Shown here piece by piece: positions 49,873-59,607 of a stretch of DNA of 64,000 nt. Every line of letters starts with the position of its first letter. The first letter of the stretch is position 1. The notes below the pieces were generated by a model that did no database searches, was not told where the DNA came from, and saw nothing but the letters and a program-made list of their open reading frames with translations. Source of the DNA: Actinoplanes teichomyceticus ATCC 31121 (GTDB taxonomy: Bacteria; Actinomycetota; Actinomycetes; Mycobacteriales; Micromonosporaceae); the NCBI RefSeq assembly GCF_003711105.1, contig NZ_CP023865.1:7609001-7673000 (forward strand), in the 5' to 3' direction. The translations under genes and the position numbers were made by a program.

Positions 49873-50907
49873 GTGACCGTTACCGGTGAGGACAGTGAGC
49901 TGGGCGCCGACCCGCTCGACCCACCCCTGATGGCACCGCTGCGCCGCGACCTGACCTGGCAGCAGGTGCAGTCGATGAGTCAGTCCGCGGCCTACCGCGA
50001 CGACCCCACGCTGCGCCGGATCCGGCAGACCGCGGCGGTCCGGCGCGGCACCCGGATGGTCAAGATCCTCTCGCCGGCCCAGGTGGCCGGGCATCTCGGC
50101 GGCTGGCTGCCGTACGGGTTCTGCTACCGCGCCTGTGACCTCGCCCACCTGTCCGACCCGGCGCGGCTCACCCTGCTGCGCACCGACGGGGCGGCGGGCG
50201 AGCGGGTGGCGTTCGCGCTGCGCTGGCGGGCCACCGACGCGATGGACTACGAGTTGCCGGGCGGCCCGGCCCAGCCCGGGTTGGCGGCGCTGCCGGGCCA
50301 CTCCCGGGTCGGCGCGATGGTGCTGGGCACCGGTTTCACGCCGAGCACCGACGAGCTGATCCCGGAGTACGTCACGGCCGGCTTCGCCGACCTGCCGCTG
50401 CCGGCCAACGCGCAGCTGCTCGCGTACGTCCCGGGCGGCGACGAGGTGGTGCTCTACACGTACCAGCCCGAGCAGCACGGGTGGCTGCGGCTGGCCGGGC
50501 CCCGCTGGCGTGGCGTGCTCGACGAGCTGCCCGGGGTGAGCCCGGACCGCGAGTACGTGCCGTGCACCACGCCCGGCAGCGCCCGGCTGGTCGGCACGAT
50601 CGACGGCCAGGAGTACGAGGCGGTCGCCGACCCGCCCGGCGAGTTCCGGGTCCGCGCGCTGACCCGCGCCGCCCGCTATCCGGTGCAGACCCTGAGCCGG
50701 CGGGCCGAGCAGGCGCTGTGGCGCGGGGTGCCGTGCTGGGTGCTGCAGCGTGACGAGACGTGGGCGCGGCTGCGGCTGCTGCGCCCGGACGTGGAGGCGC
50801 TCGGCGCGACCGGGGCGCGCTGTTACGAGCGCGGGGTGTACGAGGCCTGGGCGCCCGTGGACGAGCTGGTCGATCACCACATCGCGGAGCTGGCGTACCG
50901 GCTCTGA
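49873..50907 (+). CDS. Conserved hypothetical protein
   Basis: A 344-aa soluble protein, no signal peptide or membrane segment. It contains PLRRDLTWQQVQSMSQSAAY near the N-terminus, PAQVAGHLGGWLPYGFCYRACDLAHL, and repeated beta-rich segments with Tyr and Trp, ending in VDELVDHHIAELAYRL. GTG 49873 is preferred because of the leaderless signal; TTG 49864 would overlap the -10 hexamer. It is divergent from tatD. I do not recognise a function. Confidence 0.78.
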   Translation: MTVTGEDSELGADPLDPPLMAPLRRDLTWQQVQSMSQSAAYRDDPTLRRIRQTAAVRRGTRMVKILSPAQVAGHLGGWLPYGFCYRACDLAHLSDPARLTLLRTDGAAGERVAFALRWRATDAMDYELPGGPAQPGLAALPGHSRVGAMVLGTGFTPSTDELIPEYVTAGFADLPLPANAQLLAYVPGGDEVVLYTYQPEQHGWLRLAGPRWRGVLDELPGVSPDREYVPCTTPGSARLVGTIDGQEYEAVADPPGEFRVRALTRAARYPVQTLSRRAEQALWRGVPCWVLQRDETWARLRLLRPDVEALGATGARCYERGVYEAWAPVDELVDHHIAELAYRL

Positions 50908-50914
50908 CCGCACG

Positions 50915-50946
50915 ACAGCGGGGCCGGACGGATCCGGCCCCGCTGT
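50915..50946. terminator. Bidirectional terminator hairpin
   Basis: A perfect 14-bp stem (ACAGCGGGGCCGGA with its complement) and a CGGA loop lies between the converging hypothetical gene and the PKD-type secreted protein gene. Confidence 0.88.
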
Positions 50947-50965
50947 GCTTACGACCTACCGCGGA

Positions 50966-52237
50966 TCAGCTGCGGGTGATCTTGACTTCCAGGGTCTTCC
51001 AGGGGCTGAGCTGGCCGCCCCAGTCCTCGGACCGGGCGCTGGCCCAGAAGTAGCCCTTCTTCAGCCCGGCCGGGACCTTGAACTTGAACTTGCCGTTGGA
51101 CGACAGGGTCGCGCGCCAGCCGTAGCAGACGTCGTCCCAGGTGGCCTCGGTGACCCGCTGCCACTTCTTGTTCTTGTTCATGCAGTAGTCCTTGCCACCG
51201 CTGTAGTTCTCCAGGAACACCCAGACGGCGCGCACGCCGGAGCCCTTGGTGTCCTTGGCGGTGCCGGTCACGTACTTCCACGACTTCAGCCGGTTGGAGC
51301 TGGACGGCTTGGTGACCGTGACCTTCGGCTTCCAGCTGTCCTTCTTCACGGTGACGGCCGGACCGGAGAACGCCACGCTGTAGCCGTTGGCGTTCTTGTA
51401 CTTGATCTTCGCGTACCGCTTGCCGGTGACGATCCGGCCGGTCTTGCAGTCCTTCCAGAAGATCATCGGGACGGCCCGGGCCTTGCCGGTCCACTTGTAC
51501 TCGACGGTGCAGTTGTCACCGTTGTCGACGACGAACGACTGGGTGCCGGCCGGCACGCTCTTCACCGTGAGCGTGTACCGCTGGCCCGGCCAGACGGTGG
51601 ACTTGCTGTTCACCAGCTTGGTCCAGGCGTTCGACACCTTGACCGTCCGGCGGATGTAGGCGGCGTTGCCGGCCGGGTCGGTGAGCCGCTCGTTGACGGT
51701 GTAGGTGCCGGGCCGGGTGTAGACGTGCTGAGCCACCGTCTGACCGGCCTTCAGGGTGTCCACCCGGCTGCCGTCACCCCAGCTGACGATCCGCGCGATC
51801 GCCGCGTCGGGCGTGCCGACGTCGTTGAAGTCCGCGGCGGTCTGGGTGAGCTTGACGAACTGGCCGGTCCAGATGGACGTCGCGGACAGCTTGTAGGTGC
51901 CGGTCGGGGCGACCGTGTCACCCGGCGGGAGGCTCGTGGTGGGCGTCTCCGACGGCGTGCTCCCGCTCGGCTCCGGCGCCGTGGACGACGAGCTGTCGCT
52001 CGGCTCCGGCGTCACGGACGAGCTGTCGCTGGGCTCCGGCGTCGCCGACGACGTGGTGTCGCTGGGCTCCGGCGTCGGGGTGGCGGTCACCGAGGCGCTC
52101 GGGTCCACGGTCTCCTCGGCGAGGACCGAGGCGTGCGCGCTGCCGGCGTAGGCGGGGGCGGTGGCGACGGCGCCGGACGCGGCCAGCGCGCCGCCGACGA
52201 TGGCCGCGACGAGCGGCCTGGCCAGGCGTGGTGTCAA
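50966..52237 (-). CDS. Secreted PKD-like protein with Ser/Pro-rich linker
   Basis: A 423-aa exported protein. The Sec signal peptide (PLVAAIVGGALAASGAVATAPAYA) is followed by a flexible linker with repeats of the type PEPSDSSS (about residues 45-105). Next is a PKD-like beta domain with SWGDGSRVDTLKAGQTVAQHVYT and then YTVNERLTDPAGN. The C-terminal half has further beta-sandwich segments, rich in Lys and Trp, with two cysteine pairs. No catalytic or anchoring motif is seen. TTG 52237 has AAGGAG about 10 nt upstream. A wall-associated or surface role is likely. Confidence 0.85.
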   Translation of the reverse strand: MTPRLARPLVAAIVGGALAASGAVATAPAYAGSAHASVLAEETVDPSASVTATPTPEPSDTTSSATPEPSDSSSVTPEPSDSSSSTAPEPSGSTPSETPTTSLPPGDTVAPTGTYKLSATSIWTGQFVKLTQTAADFNDVGTPDAAIARIVSWGDGSRVDTLKAGQTVAQHVYTRPGTYTVNERLTDPAGNAAYIRRTVKVSNAWTKLVNSKSTVWPGQRYTLTVKSVPAGTQSFVVDNGDNCTVEYKWTGKARAVPMIFWKDCKTGRIVTGKRYAKIKYKNANGYSVAFSGPAVTVKKDSWKPKVTVTKPSSSNRLKSWKYVTGTAKDTKGSGVRAVWVFLENYSGGKDYCMNKNKKWQRVTEATWDDVCYGWRATLSSNGKFKFKVPAGLKKGYFWASARSEDWGGQLSPWKTLEVKITRS

Positions 52238-52628
52238 GGGAGTTCTGCTCCTTCGAGAGGTACGAGAACCACATGAAGGGCAAAGTTGGACGATCCGGCG
52301 GCGTCAGAACGCACCCGTTTCGACAAAACGCCAACGTTCCCCCGTGGCATCGATCAATCTAGACGGCGGCGGCACGGTGGGCAATGCCGATTCGGCCGGT
52401 CCCCGGTGCGCTTTCGCACAGGAGTCACGACGGCGGGGATCCGGCCGCGACCGGCGCTGCGGCGCGTCAGGCCGCGGCCACCGACCGTTCATCCCGCAAC
52501 GCCGAACGGGCCCGGCAGATGCCGGGCCCGTTCCGTTGACGCCGCTGGTCACCGGCTTCGAGGCGCCGGGACGATCCGAGGAAGGCGCGGCGGGCGCCGG
52601 GCCTTCTCGCGGGAGAAGAGGACGGAGG
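52238..52628. other. Intergenic region between metG and the secreted-protein gene
   Basis: A 391-nt stretch on the shared minus-strand side. It contains the metG terminator at 52504-52533 and the promoter region of the secreted-protein gene. No convincing ORF. Confidence 0.5.
52504..52533 (-). terminator. Terminator hairpin after metG
   Basis: A perfect 13-bp stem (GAACGGGCCCGGC with its complement) and an AGAT loop about 100 nt downstream of the metG stop. Confidence 0.8.
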
Positions 52629-54431
52629 TCAGGACTCCCCGCCGAGGCGGGCCAGCTCCTCCTCCACGACGGACGGCTCCAGCTTGCGGAACACCGGCTT
52701 GGGCGCGCTCAGCGGCGTGCCCGGCACCAGCGGCACCGACTCCCACCGGGCGCCGACCGTGTAGTCACCGGTCAGCACCGGGTACGCCGGGCCGCCGTCG
52801 AGGTCCTCCACCTCGACGATCCGCGGCATCGGGGCGTGCACGCCGGTCCCGCCGAGCAGCTCGTGCACCTTCTGCGCGGAGTGCGGCAGGAACGGCGTGA
52901 GCAGCGTGTTGGCGTCGCTGACCACCTGCAGCGCGACGTGCAGGACGGTCGCCTGCCGCGGCTTGTCCTCCTCGGCCTTCAGCTTCCACGGGGCCTGCTC
53001 GGAGAGGTACTTGTTCGCCTCGGCGACCACCCGCATCGCCTCGCCGATCGCGGCCTTCTGCCGGTGCTTGCCGATCAGCTCGCCCACCGTCGCGAAACCG
53101 GCCTTCGCGACGGCCAGCAGCGCCTCGTCCTCCGGCGTGAGCGGGCCGGGCGCCGGGATCGCGCCGAAGTTCTTCGCCGCCATCGAGATCGACCGGTTGA
53201 CCAGGTTGCCCCAGCCGGCCACCAGCTCGTCGTTGTTGCGCCGGACGAACTCGGCCCAGGTGAAGTCGGTGTCGTTGGACTCCGGGCCGGCCGCCGCGAT
53301 GAAGTACCGCAGCGCGTCGGCGTCGTAGCGCTCCAGGAAGTCGCGCACGTAGATGACCACCCGGCGGGACGAGGAGAACTTCCTGCCCTCCATCGTCAGG
53401 TACTCGCTGGAGACCACCTCGGTGGGCAGGTTCAGCGAGCCCAGCCGGCCGGCCTCCCCGCCGTGGTCGCCCGCACCGGAGTAGCCCAGCAGCAGCGCCG
53501 GCCAGATCACCGAGTGGAAGACGATGTTGTCCTTGCCCATGAAGTAGTAGCCGAGCGCGTCCTTGCCCTGCGCGCCGGCCGACCACCACCGGCGCCACGC
53601 CTCCGGGTCGCCGCTGCGGCGGGCCCACTCGATCGAGGCGGACAGGTAGCCGATCACCGCGTCGAACCAGACGTAGATGCGCTTGTCGGCGCGGTCGCGC
53701 CAGCCGTCCAGCGGGATCGGCACGCCCCACTCCAGGTCCCGGGTGATCGCCCGGGGCTGCAGGTCGTCGAGCAGGTTGCGGGAGAACTTCAGGACGTTGG
53801 GCCGCCAGTTCTCCCGGCGGTCCAGCCAGCCCCCGATCGCCTCGGCGAACGCCGGCAGGTCGAGGAAGAAGTGCTCGGTCTCGACGAACTGCGGGGTCTC
53901 CCCGTTGATCCGCGAACGCGGGTTGATCAGCTGCTCCGGGTCGAGCTGGTTGCCGCAGTTGTCGCACTGGTCGCCGCGCGCGCCGTCGTAGCCGCAGATC
54001 GGGCAGGTGCCCTCGATGTAGCGGTCGGGCAGGGTGCGGCCGGTGGACGGGGAGATCGCGCCGAGCGTGGTGCGGGCCACGATGTAACCGTTGCGGTGCA
54101 GGCCCTCGAACAGCTCCTGGACCACCGCGTAGTGGTTGCGGGTGGTGGTCCGGGTGAACAGGTCGTAGGAGAGACCGAGGCCGTGCAGGTCCTCCACGAT
54201 CACCCGGTTGTACCGGTCGGCGAGCTCACGCGGGGTCACCCCGTCGGCGTCCGCCTGGACCTGGATCGGCGTGCCGTGCTCGTCGGTGCCGGAGACCATG
54301 AGCACGTCGTGGCCGGCCATCCGCATGTACCGGCTGAAGACGTCGGACGGCACCCCGAAGCCGGAAACATGACCGATGTGGCGCGGGCCGTTGGCGTAGG
54401 GCCAGGCGACCGCGGCGAGAACGTGACTCAT
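52629..54431 (-). CDS. metG: Methionyl-tRNA synthetase
   Basis: A 600-aa class I synthetase that charges tRNA-Met. HIGH-type motif [13 protein letters not shown] at the N-terminus; a four-cysteine zinc knuckle CPICGYDG...[16 protein letters not shown] in place of KMSKS, a variant also known in other actinobacterial MetG; and a C-terminal anticodon-binding helical domain. ATG 54431 has TACGCT 8 nt upstream. The C-terminus (residues about 520-600) lacks the EMAP/Trbp111-type tRNA-binding domain. Confidence 0.95.
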   Translation of the reverse strand: MSHVLAAVAWPYANGPRHIGHVSGFGVPSDVFSRYMRMAGHDVLMVSGTDEHGTPIQVQADADGVTPRELADRYNRVIVEDLHGLGLSYDLFTRTTTRNHYAVVQELFEGLHRNGYIVARTTLGAISPSTGRTLPDRYIEGTCPICGYDGARGDQCDNCGNQLDPEQLINPRSRINGETPQFVETEHFFLDLPAFAEAIGGWLDRRENWRPNVLKFSRNLLDDLQPRAITRDLEWGVPIPLDGWRDRADKRIYVWFDAVIGYLSASIEWARRSGDPEAWRRWWSAGAQGKDALGYYFMGKDNIVFHSVIWPALLLGYSGAGDHGGEAGRLGSLNLPTEVVSSEYLTMEGRKFSSSRRVVIYVRDFLERYDADALRYFIAAAGPESNDTDFTWAEFVRRNNDELVAGWGNLVNRSISMAAKNFGAIPAPGPLTPEDEALLAVAKAGFATVGELIGKHRQKAAIGEAMRVVAEANKYLSEQAPWKLKAEEDKPRQATVLHVALQVVSDANTLLTPFLPHSAQKVHELLGGTGVHAPMPRIVEVEDLDGGPAYPVLTGDYTVGARWESVPLVPGTPLSAPKPVFRKLEPSVVEEELARLGGES

Positions 54432-54563
54432 GGCGTCTAAGCGTAGTGACCGCCTCCGGTGCCCTGCGAACGGATTGCCGCGCACCGCGCTGACCGGTCG
54501 ATTTGTCCCGACACGCCCGATCATTGCCGGACCCGCCGGGGACTCGCGTAGTTCACTGGACGG

Positions 54564-55730
54564 GTGACCGGAAACATACCGCAGCCAGGGGAAACGCCGG
54601 CGGAGTCCGGGCCGGCCCGGACCGCGCCGGACGCGCTGCGCGCCGCCGGGCACACGGCGGGCCCGGCCGATCCGCCCGGGCACGGCGAGCGGCTGGCCAC
54701 CGCCGGCGAGCTGATGATCATCGAGCCGGGGCACCCGGAGGAGCCGATCCCGCCGGGGCACCAGCAAGCGCCGGGGCCGCCGGAACACGCGCGACAGCCG
54801 GGAGACCCGGGACGGCCGGAACAGGCGCGACAGCCGGGAGAGCCGGGACCGCCGGGACAGGCGCGACAGCCGGGAGATACGGGACCGCTGGGACAGGCGC
54901 GACAGCCGGGAGACCCGGGACCGCCGGGACAGCCGGGCACGCCCGGCGAGACAGGCCCGGATTCGGGGTACGCCGGGAAGCCGGACGCCCCACCGGTCGT
55001 ACCGGAGGTGGCGGTCCGGCCGGAACCCGGCGACCACACCCGGCCGACCATCGTCCTGGACCACCGGCGCCCGCCCGGCGGACCGCTGCCGCCGCTGCCG
55101 CCGGGCGGCGTCTCGCCGGCCGCCGAGGCGCGCCTTGAGCGGATGGAGAACTCGCCGTTCTGGGCGGCCGACGAGGCCCGGATCGCGGCCGAGGAGCGCG
55201 CCGGCCGGCGGCCCGGGCGCCGGCGGCGGCCGGCGGCGGCCCATCCGGTCACCGCGATGGCCGCGCTGATCGGGCTGAGCCTGCTCGCGGCGTTCTTCGC
55301 CTGGGTCAGCGCGGAACCGTTCTGGCTGGCGGCGGGGCACGGCGACACCGGGTACGCCACCACCACCCGATGCCAGGGCAGCGGCCTCACCCAGCGCTGC
55401 ACCGGCCGGTTCACCGCCGCAGACGGGCGGTTCACCGCCGGCCCGGTGACCCTGCTCGGGGTCTCCGGAGGCGCCCGCCGGCCCGGCGCGGTCTCCGGCG
55501 CCCGGATGGTCGGTCCGCACAGCTCGCAGGCCTACGCCGCGCCGCCGGCCACGCTCCTGCACCTGCGCTGGGTGCTGGGCTTCCTGCTCGTGCTGATCTG
55601 CGGGTACGGCATCGCCGGCGCGACCGGGGCCCGGCGGCTGGAGTCACCCCGGGCCCGGCGCTGCGCGCTGCTCGGCAGCCTGGCCGGGCCGCTGCTGCTG
55701 CTGGCCGGCTTCCTGGCCGCCGCCTACTGA
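54564..55730 (+). CDS. Pro/Gly-rich membrane protein with collagen-like repeats
   Basis: A 388-aa protein. Residues about 70-135 contain four copies of a 12-residue unit close to [12 protein letters not shown], with Gly-Pro-Pro triplets typical of collagen-like segments. An intracellular basic stretch (RRPGRRRRP) precedes two membrane segments, [20 protein letters not shown] and [16 protein letters not shown], with a third near [16 protein letters not shown]. The loop between TM1 and TM2 has two cysteines ([10 protein letters not shown]). It is divergent from metG and overlaps the end of rsmI by 7 nt. Function unknown. Confidence 0.75.
   Translation: MTGNIPQPGETPAESGPARTAPDALRAAGHTAGPADPPGHGERLATAGELMIIEPGHPEEPIPPGHQQAPGPPEHARQPGDPGRPEQARQPGEPGPPGQARQPGDTGPLGQARQPGDPGPPGQPGTPGETGPDSGYAGKPDAPPVVPEVAVRPEPGDHTRPTIVLDHRRPPGGPLPPLPPGGVSPAAEARLERMENSPFWAADEARIAAEERAGRRPGRRRRPAAAHPVTAMAALIGLSLLAAFFAWVSAEPFWLAAGHGDTGYATTTRCQGSGLTQRCTGRFTAADGRFTAGPVTLLGVSGGARRPGAVSGARMVGPHSSQAYAAPPATLLHLRWVLGFLLVLICGYGIAGATGARRLESPRARRCALLGSLAGPLLLLAGFLAAAY
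54780..54945 (+). repeat. 36-bp tandem repeat encoding collagen-like units
   Basis: GCGACAGCCGGGAGA starts at 54791, 54827, 54863 and 54899, an exact 36-bp period that keeps the frame and yields the 12-residue repeat. Confidence 0.9.
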
Positions 55731-56581
55731 GCGCTGTGCACGAGGGTGTAGACGTCGCGCCGCTTCAGGCCGTACTCGTCGGCGACCGCCTGGATCGCGT
55801 CCCGCCGGGACGTGCCGGCGGTCTCCCGCCGCGCCACCGCCGCGCGCAGCTCGTCGTCGTCCGGGCGGGCCGCCGGGCCGGCCGGCGCGCCGCCCACCAC
55901 CACGGTGATCTCCCCGCGCGGCTCGTCGGCGGTGGCCCACTCGGCCAGCTCGGCGAGACCGCCGCGGCGGATCTGTTCGTAGGTCTTGGTCAGCTCCCGG
56001 CAGACCGCGGCCGGCCGGTCCGCGCCGAAGATGGCGGCCAGGTCGGCCAGCGCCCCGGCGATCCGGTGCGGGGCCTCGAAGAACACCAGGGTGCGCGGCT
56101 CCGTGGCCAGCTCGCGCAACCGGGAGCGGCGGTGCGACCCGGTGCGCGGCAGGAAGCCCTCGAACACGAAGCGGTCGCTGGGCAGGCCGGACAGGGCCAG
56201 GGCGGTGGTCACCGCGCTCGGGCCGGGCGCCGCGGTCACCGGGTGGCCGGCGTCCAGCGCGGCCCGGACCAGGCGGTACCCGGGGTCGGAGACGCTCGGC
56301 ATGCCGCCGTCGGTCACCACCGCGACGACCGCGCCGCCGGCCAGGGCCTCGACCAGCTCCGGGGTACGCCGCTCGTCGTTGCCCTCGAAGTAGGAGACCA
56401 CCCGCCCGCGCACCGTCACGCCCAGATCCCGGGCCAGCCGGGACAGCCGCCGGGTGTCCTCGGCCGCGATCACGTCCGCGGTGGCGAGCACCTCCCGCAG
56501 CCGCGCCGAGGCGTCGCCGATGTTGCCCAGCGGAGCGCCCACCAGGACGACACGCCCGCCACCTGCTTCTTCACCAGACAC
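55724..56581 (-). CDS. rsmI: 16S rRNA 2'-O-ribose C1402 methyltransferase
   Basis: A 285-aa tetrapyrrole-methylase-fold enzyme. VVLVGAPLGNIGDASARLREVL, VIAAEDTRR, VTDGGMPSVSDPGYRLVRAAL, APGPSAVTTALALSGLPSDRFVFEGFLP, and FFEAPHR identify RsmI. The C-terminal helical tail (RRDAIQAVADEYGLKRRDVY) is typical. GTG 56581 begins it; no strong ribosome site. It is divergent from pmt with 60 nt between starts, a pair conserved in actinobacteria. Confidence 0.95.
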   Translation of the reverse strand: MSGEEAGGGRVVLVGAPLGNIGDASARLREVLATADVIAAEDTRRLSRLARDLGVTVRGRVVSYFEGNDERRTPELVEALAGGAVVAVVTDGGMPSVSDPGYRLVRAALDAGHPVTAAPGPSAVTTALALSGLPSDRFVFEGFLPRTGSHRRSRLRELATEPRTLVFFEAPHRIAGALADLAAIFGADRPAAVCRELTKTYEQIRRGGLAELAEWATADEPRGEITVVVGGAPAGPAARPDDDELRAAVARRETAGTSRRDAIQAVADEYGLKRRDVYTLVHSAQ

Positions 56582-56629
56582 CGGAAAAGTCCACCACACG
56601 CCCGGGCTCCACTTCAAAGCCAGGCAGCC

Positions 56630-56641
56630 TACGATCGCGGG
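56630..56641 (+). promoter_or_regulatory. Leaderless -10 element of pmt
   Basis: TACGAT (56630-56635) with a 6-nt spacer directly precedes GTG 56642, within the 60-nt gap to rsmI. Confidence 0.55.
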
Positions 56642-58222
56642 GTGACGACGGCGACAGCTGAGACAGACCTCACCACCGCGGACTCCCCCGCCGAGGCGGA
56701 GTCGTCCCGTGGCGTGCGCGACGTGCCCGACCTCGTCCGGCGACGCCTGTCGACGCTGGACAACCGGCTCGATCCCTACTCCTGGCTGGTCACCGCGGTG
56801 ATCGTGACCGCCGCCGCGATCCTGCGGCTGGCCGGGGTGAGCAAGCCCAAGGGCTACATCTTCGACGAGGTGTACTACCCGACCGACGCCTGGGACATGT
56901 TGCAGCACGGCGTCGAGTGGGACGAGAAGACCAACGGTCCGGCGTACGTGGTGCACCCGCCGCTGGGCAAGTGGCTGATCGCCCTGGGCGAGAAGATGTT
57001 CGGCAACACCGAGCTGGGGTGGCGCTTCCCCGCCGCGATCGCCGGCACCCTGATGATCCTGATCCTGATCCGGGTCGCCTACCGGATGTTCCACTCGATC
57101 GTGCTGGCCGGGATGGCCGGCCTGCTGATGACCCTGGACGGCTTCCAGCTGGTGCTCTCGCGCACCTCGCTGCTCGACATCTTCCTGGGTCTGTTCATCC
57201 TGTTGACCTTCGCCTGCATGGTGCTGGACCGCGATCACTACCGGCGGCGCTGGAAGCGGGCGCTGGCCGGAGGTTTCGACTCGACGGCCACCCACCGGAT
57301 CCCGCGGATCGTGCCGTGGTGGCTGCTGGCCGCCGGTGTCTGTTTCGGACTCGCCTGCGGGGTGAAGTGGAGCGCGCTGTTCTTCGCGCCGTTCTTCGCC
57401 GGCCTGGTGGTCGCCTGGCGCTGGCAGGCGCGCCGCTCGGCCCGGGTGCGCGGGCCGTTCGTGGCCGGCATCCTCGGCGACTTCGGCTACCTGCTGCTCA
57501 GCTTCGTCCTGACCATCGTCTTCTACCTGGCCACCTGGGCCGGCTGGTTCGTCACCGACACCGGCTACTTCCGGCACTACCGGGAGGCCAACGGGATGAG
57601 CGAGCCGCCGGTCCTGGGCGCGCTGCTGAACCTGATGCACTACCACTCCGAGGCGTACAACTTCCACAGCGGGCTGACCGACCGGCACACCTACCAGTCG
57701 TGGCCGTGGCAGTGGATGCTGCTGGGCCGGCCGGTGGCGTTCTACTGGAACGGCAACGGCAGCTGCGGGGCGCCCAGCTGCGCCGCCGAGATCCTGCTGC
57801 TGGGCACGCCGATCCTGTGGTGGTCGTTCCTGCCGGCCCTGGTGGCGCTGGTCTGGTTCGGCATCGCGCGGCGGGACTGGCGGGCGTACGCGATCTTCTC
57901 CGGCGCGACCGCGAGCCTGCTGCCGTGGTTCTACTTCGCCGTCGCCGACGGCCGCACGATGTTCTCCTTCTACCTGCTGCCCGGCCTGCCGTTCCTGATC
58001 CTGGCGGTGGTCTACGTGCTCGGGGCGATCATGACGCCGCCGGGCGGGATGGCCGCCGGCGCGGCTCGCACCGACCGGCAGCTGATCGGCACGGTGGTGG
58101 CCGCGACGTACGTCGTCCTGGTGGCGCTCTGCTTCGCCTACTTCTTCCCGATCTTCGTGGGCACGACGATGCCGTACGACGACTGGTCGGTACGGATGTG
58201 GCTGGGCAGCCGCTGGATCTGA
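56642..58222 (+). CDS. pmt: Dolichyl/polyprenyl-phosphate-mannose protein O-mannosyltransferase
   Basis: A 526-aa GT39-family membrane enzyme with about ten helices. It transfers mannose from polyprenyl-phosphate-mannose to Ser/Thr of exported proteins. The first extracytoplasmic loop has the acidic pair in YIFDEVYYPTDAWDM, followed by HPPLGKWLIALGEKMFG. SRTSLLDIFLGLF and the later MHYHSEAYNFHSGLTDRHTYQSWPWQWML loop pieces are family features. GTG 56642 is leaderless. Pro/Thr-rich proteins nearby (58795-59607 and the PEPSDSSS linker protein) are plausible substrates, an inference. Confidence 0.94.
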   Translation: MTTATAETDLTTADSPAEAESSRGVRDVPDLVRRRLSTLDNRLDPYSWLVTAVIVTAAAILRLAGVSKPKGYIFDEVYYPTDAWDMLQHGVEWDEKTNGPAYVVHPPLGKWLIALGEKMFGNTELGWRFPAAIAGTLMILILIRVAYRMFHSIVLAGMAGLLMTLDGFQLVLSRTSLLDIFLGLFILLTFACMVLDRDHYRRRWKRALAGGFDSTATHRIPRIVPWWLLAAGVCFGLACGVKWSALFFAPFFAGLVVAWRWQARRSARVRGPFVAGILGDFGYLLLSFVLTIVFYLATWAGWFVTDTGYFRHYREANGMSEPPVLGALLNLMHYHSEAYNFHSGLTDRHTYQSWPWQWMLLGRPVAFYWNGNGSCGAPSCAAEILLLGTPILWWSFLPALVALVWFGIARRDWRAYAIFSGATASLLPWFYFAVADGRTMFSFYLLPGLPFLILAVVYVLGAIMTPPGGMAAGAARTDRQLIGTVVAATYVVLVALCFAYFFPIFVGTTMPYDDWSVRMWLGSRWI

Positions 58223-58236
58223 GCCCCGGAGATGAC

Positions 58237-58264
58237 CGAAGCCCGGCGATTTCGCCGGGCTTCG
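58237..58264 (+). terminator. Terminator hairpin after pmt
   Basis: A 12-13-bp stem (CGAAGCCCGGCGA with its complement) 14 nt after the stop, followed by a short GGTTTT run. Confidence 0.88.
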
Positions 58265-58376
58265 TGGTTTTCGCAGAGCCTCCGCGGGTTTCGACGGACC
58301 CGGGGCGCCTTGGCGGGCTTGGCGCCTTTTTGCTGATCACGACCCGGCGCGGCCGGTGAATCCGGCGAGAAAAAGG

Positions 58377-58424
58377 GCGCGCCCCGATCGCCTGCCACGG
58401 GGGAAGCGGGCGATAGGGGCGCGC
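58377..58424. terminator. Second strong stem-loop downstream of pmt
   Basis: A 9-bp GCGCGCCCC/GGGGCGCGC stem extended by ATCGCC/GGCGAT around a large loop. It may be a back-up terminator or an RNA structure. Confidence 0.55.
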
Positions 58425-58782
58425 AAGATGCAGCTTAACGAGCCCGGATGAGCCGCACAACGGGTGGCGGCCACCGATTGCCGCGCCGATCCGAGCATCC
58501 CAGCGATATGGACATAACGGGCCTTTGCCTCCTATCGCCAATATCGGTTCATGAATGCGATTCGGCTCCGCGGTCGGGAATGCGACAGCAAATGACTGCG
58601 CAATCTGGCGTAACGTATTTCGCCCATCGGCCGCACCGCAGCTCAGCGGAAGTAGCCGCCGTCGCCGGGACAGCGCACCTCGTCGAGCCATTCCGCAGCG
58701 CCCGCCATTTCGTCCGTTTTAAGGTGATCGGTCGGCCATCACCCGCATAGGTGACAAGTGCCAAGATCGCCATAAATGTTCT
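58425..58782. other. A+T-rich intergenic region before the Pro/Thr-rich gene
   Basis: About 360 nt, clearly poorer in GC around 58500-58620. It includes the inverted repeat GGTGAT..ATCACC (58723-58743, 9-nt spacer), which sits about 40-60 nt upstream of the -10 element and could be an operator. No ORF is supported. Confidence 0.4.
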
Positions 58783-58794
58783 TAAGCTCGCCGC
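58783..58794 (+). promoter_or_regulatory. Leaderless -10 element of the gene at 58795
   Basis: TAAGCT (58783-58788) with a 6-nt spacer directly precedes GTG 58795; no Shine-Dalgarno sequence is present. Confidence 0.55.
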
Positions 58795-59607
58795 GTGACA
58801 ACGCAGGAGCCCTACCACCCGCAAACCGCCGACCAGCCACTTCCGGATACCGAAGTGATCGCCGTTGCGACACCGGTCCCGGTGTTCGTCGACTCCACCG
58901 GGCGACGGAGCCGGTTGCTGCGACGGATCGCGCTGGCGTTCGGCATCCTCGTCGTCTCCTACGGCGGGCTGGTCAGCGTCAGCCTGGCCGGCGGCCCGGT
59001 GAGGTCCAGCGCCGTGCTGCCGCTGCCCGGCGTGGACGACAAGGACGCGAGGACCGAGCCGGTGCCGCCCCGGCCGAGCCCGGCGCCGGAGGCGAGCCCG
59101 TCGAGCGCCCCGAGCCGCCGGCCGGTGATCGAGTCGGTCACCCGGGCGAACCGGGAACCGGTGCGGCACCGGTCCGCCACGGCCACCCCGACACCGTCCG
59201 CCACCAGCGAGCCGGCCAAGACCCGCGGCAGCAGCCGGCCGACCCCCGCGGCGAGCACGGCCAAGCCGTCGGTGAGCGCCACCAGGCCCACCGAGTCGAC
59301 CACCACCCAGCCGACCACCGCGCCGACGAAGACCTCCGAGCCGCCGCCCGCGCCGGTCCCACCGGCCGGCGGCGCCGGCGGCGGCGACCCGATCGACGGG
59401 CCGGCCCAGCCGGCCACCCGCACGCCCACCGCCGCGAACGGCCCGGCCACCCGCACGCCCACCGCCGCGAACGGCCCGGCCACCCGCACGCCCACCGCCG
59501 CGAACGGCCCCGCCACCCGCACGCCCGCCGGGGGCGACCCGGCCGGCGCCGGCCCGAGCGCCCCCGGACCGTCCGCCTCGGCCTCGCGGCCCGGGGAGCC
59601 GGCGTGA
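58795..59607 (+). CDS. Membrane-anchored Pro/Thr/Ser-rich protein with 11-residue repeats
   Basis: A 270-aa protein with one membrane segment (IALAFGILVVSYGGLVSVSLA, about residues 45-65) and a long external tail very rich in Pro, Thr, Ser and Ala. The tail has PATRTPTAANG repeated about 3.5 times near residues 206-245. Such tails are typical O-mannosylation targets, and pmt is just upstream. The stop overlaps the next gene as GTGA, so it is produced together with the deacetylase-glycosyltransferase, perhaps as a spacer or partner at the surface. No catalytic motif. Confidence 0.8.
   Translation: MTTQEPYHPQTADQPLPDTEVIAVATPVPVFVDSTGRRSRLLRRIALAFGILVVSYGGLVSVSLAGGPVRSSAVLPLPGVDDKDARTEPVPPRPSPAPEASPSSAPSRRPVIESVTRANREPVRHRSATATPTPSATSEPAKTRGSSRPTPAASTAKPSVSATRPTESTTTQPTTAPTKTSEPPPAPVPPAGGAGGGDPIDGPAQPATRTPTAANGPATRTPTAANGPATRTPTAANGPATRTPAGGDPAGAGPSAPGPSASASRPGEPA
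59410..59526 (+). repeat. 33-bp tandem repeat in the Pro/Thr-rich gene
   Basis: GCCACCCGCACGCCC begins at 59413, 59446, 59479 and 59512, an exact 33-bp period in frame, giving the PATRTPTAANG units. Confidence 0.9.
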
